NCBI GenBank assembly: GCA_000378025.1
Contig: KB899087.1
Location: forward strand, 3,286,001-3,350,000
Length of the DNA stretch: 64,000 bases
Source of the DNA: Xanthobacteraceae bacterium 501b
GTDB lineage: Bacteria; Pseudomonadota; Alphaproteobacteria; Rhizobiales; Xanthobacteraceae
Reading direction: 5' to 3'
Shown here: positions 59,348-64,000 of the stretch, in pieces
Numbering within the stretch: the stretch's first letter is position 1
Layout: every line of letters starts with the position of its first letter
Notes under the pieces: model-generated
What the model saw: the letters and a program-made list of their open reading frames with translations, nothing else
What the model was told of the DNA's origin: nothing
Database searches by the model: none
Position numbers and translations under genes: made by a program

Positions 59348-62140
59348 ATGACCGAACCCCGCCGCCGCCCCGACCATCCCTTCAAGGACCTGTTCGACAT
59401 CGACGCGATGCGCGTCGAGCTCGGCATGCTGGCGCGCGAGGTGCTGGAGCGGGGACAACCCGGCCGCGAGATCGAATTGCGCACGCAATTGGCGCGGCGG
59501 CTCAAGGCCGCCTATCAGCACGGCCACCAGGTGGCCGAGCGCTGGCTGATGGTGGAAGGTTCCGGCCGGCGCTGCGCCGAGCGGCTGTCGCGGCTGCAGG
59601 ACGAGATCATCACGCTGGTGCACGAGCTGGCGGTGAAGACGCTCTACCCCTCCGACAACCCCTCCACCTCCGAGCGCATGGCGATCGTCGCCGTCGGCGG
59701 CTATGGCCGCGGGCTGATGGCGCCGGGCTCCGACACCGACATCCTGTTCCTGCTGCCCTACAAGCAGACCGCCTGGGGCGAGAGCGTCGCCGAGGCCATC
59801 CTCTATGTTCTCTGGGACATGGGGCTCAAGGTCGGCCATGCAACCCGCTCGGTCGATGAGTGCATCCGCCAGGCGCGCGGCGACATGACCATCCGCACCT
59901 CGCTGCTGGAGGCGCGGCTGCTGATCGGCGAGCGCAAGCTGTTCGACGAGCTGGTCGAGCGCTTCGACAGGGACGTGGTGCAGGGCACGGCGGTCGAATT
60001 CGTCGCCGCCAAGCTGAACGAGCGCGAGGAACGGCTGAAGCGCGCCGGCCAGTCACGCTATGTGGTCGAGCCCAATGTGAAGGACGGCAAGGGCGGCCTG
60101 CGCGACCTGCACACGCTGTTCTGGATCGCCAAATATGTCTACCGCGTGCATGAGACGCGCGAATTGGTGGCCAAGGGCGTGTTCACGCCTGAGGAAGCCA
60201 AGATTTTCCGCCGCTGCGAGAATTTTCTCTGGTCGGTGCGCTGCCACCTGCATTTTCTCACCGGCAAGGCGGAAGAGCGCCTGTCCTTCGACCTGCAGCG
60301 CGAAATGGCCGAGCGCCTCGGCTACCTCGCCCATCCCGGGCTGAAGGATGTCGAGCGTTTCATGAAGCACTATTTCCTGGTGGCGAAGGATGTCGGCGAT
60401 CTCACCGCCATCGTCTCCGCCGCGCTGGAGGAGCGCCACGACAAGCCGGTGCCGCGTCTCGACCGGATGATCGCCCGGCTGCGCCGCTCGGGAAGGCGCA
60501 CGCTGAAGGAAAGCGCCGATTTCATCGTCGACAATGACCGGATCAATGTCGCCGATGCCAGCGCCTTCGGCCGCGATCCGCTCAATCTGATCCGCATCTT
60601 CCATCTCGCCGGCAAGCACGGGCTGAACTTCCACCCCGACGCGATGCGCCTCGCCACGCGCTCGCTCAAGCTGATCGACCACACGCTGCGCGAGAGCCCG
60701 GAGGCCAACCGGCTGTTCGTCGAGATCCTGTGCTCGAAAGAGACGCCGGAGATCGTGCTGCGGCGGATGAACGAAACCGGCGTGCTCGGCCGCTTCATCC
60801 CGGAATTCGGCCGCATCGTCGCGATGATGCAGTTCAACATGTATCATTCCTACACGGTGGACGAGCATCTCATCCGCTCCATCGGCGCGCTCTCGCACAT
60901 CGAGCGCGGCGACCGGCCCGATTACGGCCTCGCCAACGAGCTGATGCCGACGATCAAGAACCGCCAGCTGCTCTATATCGCGGTGCTGCTGCACGATATC
61001 GCCAAGGGCCGGCCGGAGGACCATTCCATCGCCGGCGCCCGTGTCGCCCGCCGCCTGTGCCCGCGCTTCGGCCTCAGCCCGGTCGACACCGACACGGTGG
61101 CCTGGCTGATCGAACAGCACCTCACCATGTCGACCATCGCCCAGTCGCGCGACCTCTCCGACCGCAAGACGATCGAGAATTTCGCCGCCGTGGTGCAGAA
61201 TCTGGAACGGATGAAGCTGCTGCTCATCCTCACCACCGCCGACATCCGCGCCGTCGGGCCCGGGGTGTGGAACAACTGGAAGTCGCAGCTGCTGCGCACG
61301 CTCTATCACGAGACCGAGCCGGTCATCACCGGCGGCTTCTCGGAGAGCAACCGCAATCTGCGCGTCGCCCGCGCCCAGGCCGAGCTGCGCACCGCCCTCA
61401 CCGAGTGGGATGCCGCCGCGCTCGACGCCTATATGGGCCGCCACTACCCCACCTACTGGCTGCAGACCGACCGCACGCACCAGATGGAGCATGCGCGCTT
61501 CATCCGCGAGACCGAGGAGCGGGGCAAGGCGCTGGCCACCCGCGCCAAGACCGACCCCAAGCGCGGCATCACCGAGCTGACCGTGTTCGCGCCCGACCAT
61601 CCCAAGCTGCTGGCGGTGATCGCCGGCGCCTGCGCCAGCGCCGGGGCGCACATTGTGGACGCCCAGATCAGCACCACCACCGACGGGCGGGCGCTCGACA
61701 CCATCTCGCTGACCCGCGCCTTCGAGCAGGACGAGGACGAGGTGCGCCGCGCCGACCGCATCGCCGGCGCGATCGAGAAGGCGCTGGCCGGCGAGATCAA
61801 GCTCCCCGAGGTGGTAGCCCGCCGCATCCCGAAGCGCCCGCGCGCCTTCACCGTGGAACCCGAGGTCACGCTCAACAATTCCTGGTCGAACCGCCACACC
61901 GTGATCGAGGTCTCCGGGCTCGACCGGCCCGGCCTGCTCTACGGGCTCACCCAGACGCTCTCGCGGCTCAACCTCAACATCGCCTCGGCCCATATCGCCA
62001 CCTTCGGCGAGCGGGCGGTGGACGTGTTCTACGTCACCGACCTCATGGGGGCGAAGATCATGGGCGCCGCCCGCCACTCCGCCATCCGCCGCGCTTTGCT
62101 CCAGGTGCTCGACGCCGATGACGAGGCCAATGCGGCGTGA
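59348..62140 (+). CDS. glnD: Bifunctional uridylyltransferase/uridylyl-removing enzyme GlnD
   Basis: This 930-residue nitrogen-status sensor modifies PII proteins. The nucleotidyltransferase site is VAVGGYGRGLMAPGSDTDI (about residues 115-135), followed by a central helical part, an HD domain with LLHDIAKGRPEDHS, and two C-terminal ACT domains (ELTVFAPDHPKLLAVIAG and VIEVSGLDRPGLLYGLTQ) that bind glutamine. The length matches rhizobial GlnD. It stands alone. Beyond it the base composition changes sharply. Confidence 0.97.
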   Translation: MTEPRRRPDHPFKDLFDIDAMRVELGMLAREVLERGQPGREIELRTQLARRLKAAYQHGHQVAERWLMVEGSGRRCAERLSRLQDEIITLVHELAVKTLYPSDNPSTSERMAIVAVGGYGRGLMAPGSDTDILFLLPYKQTAWGESVAEAILYVLWDMGLKVGHATRSVDECIRQARGDMTIRTSLLEARLLIGERKLFDELVERFDRDVVQGTAVEFVAAKLNEREERLKRAGQSRYVVEPNVKDGKGGLRDLHTLFWIAKYVYRVHETRELVAKGVFTPEEAKIFRRCENFLWSVRCHLHFLTGKAEERLSFDLQREMAERLGYLAHPGLKDVERFMKHYFLVAKDVGDLTAIVSAALEERHDKPVPRLDRMIARLRRSGRRTLKESADFIVDNDRINVADASAFGRDPLNLIRIFHLAGKHGLNFHPDAMRLATRSLKLIDHTLRESPEANRLFVEILCSKETPEIVLRRMNETGVLGRFIPEFGRIVAMMQFNMYHSYTVDEHLIRSIGALSHIERGDRPDYGLANELMPTIKNRQLLYIAVLLHDIAKGRPEDHSIAGARVARRLCPRFGLSPVDTDTVAWLIEQHLTMSTIAQSRDLSDRKTIENFAAVVQNLERMKLLLILTTADIRAVGPGVWNNWKSQLLRTLYHETEPVITGGFSESNRNLRVARAQAELRTALTEWDAAALDAYMGRHYPTYWLQTDRTHQMEHARFIRETEERGKALATRAKTDPKRGITELTVFAPDHPKLLAVIAGACASAGAHIVDAQISTTTDGRALDTISLTRAFEQDEDEVRRADRIAGAIEKALAGEIKLPEVVARRIPKRPRAFTVEPEVTLNNSWSNRHTVIEVSGLDRPGLLYGLTQTLSRLNLNIASAHIATFGERAVDVFYVTDLMGAKIMGAARHSAIRRALLQVLDADDEANAA

Positions 62141-62197
62141 GGCGCTTGTAGACCGAGCTGCAGTCTAAAATCGTCCATTGGCTAATGGAGCCGACTC

Positions 62198-62791
62198 GTG
62201 CGTATCATCAACTGCCTTTCAGGAGTTTTGCTCATAGTTATGCTCGCCACTTTCTTGCTGATTTGGCCATCAATCCTGACAACTATTACACGCGAGGATT
62301 TTATGTCGGACAGCAATGCAGCTTGGGTACAGGCAATAGCCGCAGCTATAACCATTATGGGGGCCACTGGCTATGCCGTTTTTGGAATGATAAAGGCGAG
62401 CTTCGCGGACAACAGAGAAAGACATCTTACATTCAGAATTGCTTGTGACGTTTTTTCAGATAGCGCCAAATATCTTTACGACATACACGACTTAGGAAAC
62501 CATAGGTCTGAGTCACTTAAGGCACCGTCATTGATATTTCAGGCCAATGCTGAAATACTTCAGCAGATGGCGTTTCGTCCATTACCTGATGGAGATCATG
62601 CGAACCTCGTATTCGAGCTTCGCACATGTAGCTACCGAATGCTTTCCGGCATCATAGCTCTTCAAGCCCATCCGAGCAGCGCGCCACCCCTTGCCCAGAT
62701 ATCAGACGCTCTGAAGGAGGCAAAAAAGCTCATAGCGGGCCCACTATTCATAAAGTCGGAGCAGCGCACTCCAAAGATCAAAATTGCTTGA
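62198..62791 (+). CDS. Unrecognised AT-rich membrane protein, probably acquired
   Basis: This 197-residue protein starts with GTG, with TGGAG 6 bp before. It has two hydrophobic helices at the N-terminus (LLIVMLATFLLIWPSI and WVQAIAAAITIMGATGYAVFGM) and a cytosolic helical part to the end. The gene is clearly AT-richer than the rest of the window and uses codons such as ATA, TTA and AGA that are rare elsewhere here. No family is recognised; the layout (two helices plus a charged soluble part) recalls small membrane components of defence or immunity loci, but nothing proves that. The stop is 2 bp before the IS left end. Confidence 0.75.
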   Translation: MRIINCLSGVLLIVMLATFLLIWPSILTTITREDFMSDSNAAWVQAIAAAITIMGATGYAVFGMIKASFADNRERHLTFRIACDVFSDSAKYLYDIHDLGNHRSESLKAPSLIFQANAEILQQMAFRPLPDGDHANLVFELRTCSYRMLSGIIALQAHPSSAPPLAQISDALKEAKKLIAGPLFIKSEQRTPKIKIA

Positions 62792-62853
62792 TTTGAACCG
62801 CCCCTAGATTCCTGGACGCCTTCTTCCCTAAATTTTGAGGCAAGGAGGCCCCA

Positions 62854-63129
62854 ATGGGCAAGGCGAACTTCACCGAGGACTTCAAGCGCGACGCGGTCCT
62901 TCAGATCACCGAGCGGGGCTATCCGGTTGCGGAGGTGGCGGCGCGACTGGGGATCAGCAAGTACTCGCTCTACGAGTGGAGGAAACGGTACGGCAAGCCT
63001 GCCGCCGTGGCCCGCGATGACGATCAGGCTGCGGAGGTCCGCCGGCTGAAGCGCGAGTTGCAACGCGTTACGGAGGAGCGCGACATCCTAAAAAAAGCAG
63101 CCGCGTACTTCGCCAAGGATGCAAAGTGA
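62854..63129 (+). CDS. IS3-family transposase OrfA
   Basis: This 91-residue DNA-binding part of the transposase has a helix-turn-helix (FTEDFKRDAVLQITERGYP, then VAEVAARLGISKYSLYEWRKRYG) and a C-terminal leucine-zipper-like coiled coil (VRRLKRELQRVTEERDILKKAAAYFA). GGAGG lies 6 bp before the ATG. The stop overlaps the orfB GTG. Confidence 0.95.
   Translation: MGKANFTEDFKRDAVLQITERGYPVAEVAARLGISKYSLYEWRKRYGKPAAVARDDDQAAEVRRLKRELQRVTEERDILKKAAAYFAKDAK
63089..63097 (+). other. Programmed -1 frameshift site of the IS
   Basis: A run of seven A (63090-63096) is in register as A-AAA-AAA for orfA, followed by G. A slip of -1 here enters the orfB frame, which stays open through the orfA stop, so an OrfAB fusion can be made. 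This is the usual IS3 arrangement. Confidence 0.7.
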
Positions 63130-64000
63130 AGTACGCGTTCATCGCTGAGCATCGCCTGCTGTTTTCGATCCGTGCCATGTGTCGGTGCCTGCGTGTCCAG
63201 CCCAGTGGCTTCTACGCCTGGCTGAAGGATCCGCTGAGCAAGCGCGCGCAGGAAGACCACCGACAGACCGAGCTGATCCGCGCGGCATGGAGCGAGAGCG
63301 GCAAGGTCTATGGCTACCGAAAGCTCCACGATGACTTGGCGGACATGGGCGAGAGCTGCTGTCCCAACCGAGTTGCGCGGCTGACGCGGCTTGCCGGCAT
63401 CCGAGCGCAGATCGGCTACAAGCGCCGCCCCGGCCACTATGGAGGCAAGCCATCCCTGGCGGTCGACAACACGCTCGATCGCCGGTTTGACGCGGAGGCG
63501 CCGGACAAGGCCTGGGTGACCGACATCACCTACATCCGCACCCACGAAGGCTTCGCCTATCTGGCGGTCGTGATCGACCTCTTCTCCCGCCGCGTCGTCG
63601 GCTGGTCCATGCAGGCCCGGCAGACGACCAACGTCGTGCTTCAGGCGCTGCTGGCCGCCGTCTGGCGACGCAAGCCGAAGGGCCGTGTGCTGGTGCATTC
63701 GGACCAGGGGAGCCAGTTCACCAGCATGGAATGGGCGTCGTTCCTGAAGCACCACGACCTGGAGCCATCCATGAGCCGGCGCGGCAACTGCCATGACAAC
63801 GCCGTGGCCGAGAGCTTCTTCAACCTGCTCAAGCGCGAGCGTATCCGCCGCAAGGTCTACCGCACGCGCGACGAGGCACGCGGGGACGTGTTCGATTACA
63901 TCGAGATGTTCTACAACCCCACCCGCAAGCACGCACGCAATGGGATGCTGTCCCCAATCGAGTTCGAACGGCAGCACAAAGCCAAAGCCGAGGGCGTCTA
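63126..64000 (+). CDS. IS3-family transposase OrfB, DDE integrase (complete but for the last base)
   Basis: This is the catalytic part of the transposase, with 291 residues visible. The rve integrase core carries Asp133 in WVTDITYIRT, Asp193 in VHSDQGSQFTS and Glu229 in NAVAESFFNLLK; the last two are separated by 35 residues, the DDE35E signature of IS3. The N-terminal HTH_21-like segment KVYGYRKLHDDL is present. A GTG at 63126 could start it alone, but production by frameshift from orfA is more likely. The last visible bases are TA, probably the start of the stop codon. Confidence 0.93.
   Translation, partial: MKYAFIAEHRLLFSIRAMCRCLRVQPSGFYAWLKDPLSKRAQEDHRQTELIRAAWSESGKVYGYRKLHDDLADMGESCCPNRVARLTRLAGIRAQIGYKRRPGHYGGKPSLAVDNTLDRRFDAEAPDKAWVTDITYIRTHEGFAYLAVVIDLFSRRVVGWSMQARQTTNVVLQALLAAVWRRKPKGRVLVHSDQGSQFTSMEWASFLKHHDLEPSMSRRGNCHDNAVAESFFNLLKRERIRRKVYRTRDEARGDVFDYIEMFYNPTRKHARNGMLSPIEFERQHKAKAEGV

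Larger units (their letters stand above)
62794..64000 (+). mobile_element. IS3-family insertion sequence (right end outside the window)
   Basis: The left end is placed at TGAACCGCCCCTAG (62794), a terminal sequence of IS3-family type. Inside are orfA and orfB, overlapping by 4 bp, with a -1 frameshift site between them. The window stops within the orfB stop codon, so the right end, matching inverted repeat and target duplication are not visible. The left boundary is inferred from the end of the host gene and the sequence pattern. Confidence 0.85.

Overview
The window is about 64 kb of high-GC chromosome from an alphaproteobacterium, most likely a member of the Hyphomicrobiales (Rhizobiales) and perhaps of the Xanthobacteraceae. 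The evidence is a complete nepR-ecfG/phyR general stress locus, a fixLJ-fixK oxygen-sensing locus, a Shemin-type 5-aminolevulinate synthase, a PodJ-like polarity protein, and several palindromic intergenic repeat families of the kind found throughout rhizobial genomes. No rRNA, tRNA or CRISPR array was seen. Genes are densely packed, and many are joined by 4-bp start/stop overlaps.

Layout. (1) 1-3.8 kb, minus strand: a spermidine/putrescine-type ABC importer, its last permease cut by the window edge. (2) 4.2-8.8 kb: a solitary TTT-type binding protein, then the URC-type pyrimidine degradation genes urc4 and urc1, divergent from upp, with a perfect dyad between urc1 and upp. (3) 8.9-11.0 kb: a guanidine-I (ykkC) riboswitch, a ureohydrolase it should control (therefore a probable guanidine hydrolase), and a small protein with 16 histidines in its first 36 residues. 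(4) 11.1-18.2 kb: hemA, an AbrB-type membrane protein, hemN behind a FixK box, a three-copy hairpin array, fixK with its own FixK box, a lone receiver protein, fixJ and a heme-PAS fixL. (5) 18.3-23.6 kb: an aminotransferase, the dTDP-rhamnose genes rfbCBDA, and mscL. (6) 23.7-28.3 kb: a CrbS/CrbR-like transporter-kinase and LuxR regulator pair. (7) 28.4-34.7 kb: mixed housekeeping genes and a large PodJ-like protein. (8) 34.7-43 kb: the four-member ligase-associated DNA repair set (pdeM, lhr; exonuclease, ATP ligase), split into two divergent pairs around three unrelated genes. (9) 43-53 kb: MATE transporter, pyrD, a PLP decarboxylase, a LexA-like S24 regulator, 1-Cys peroxiredoxin, fmt-def and rmuC. 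(10) 53-59 kb: a LysR regulator and the general stress locus, with three further EcfG-type promoters or candidates in front of a lipoprotein, a DUF1328 membrane protein and a PRC-barrel protein. (11) 59.3-64 kb: glnD, then an AT-rich foreign-looking membrane protein gene abutting an IS3-family element that runs to the window edge.

The most notable system is region 3. The riboswitch gives an independent reason to read the adjacent agmatinase-family gene as a guanidine hydrolase. Known enzymes of that kind are nickel-dependent and are matured by HypA/HypB-like helpers. Here no such helpers are present, and the neighbouring His-rich protein is a candidate metal-delivery partner of a different type. 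The nearby URC genes and polyamine-type importer make the whole 0-11 kb stretch look like a nitrogen-scavenging island. That last link is inference.
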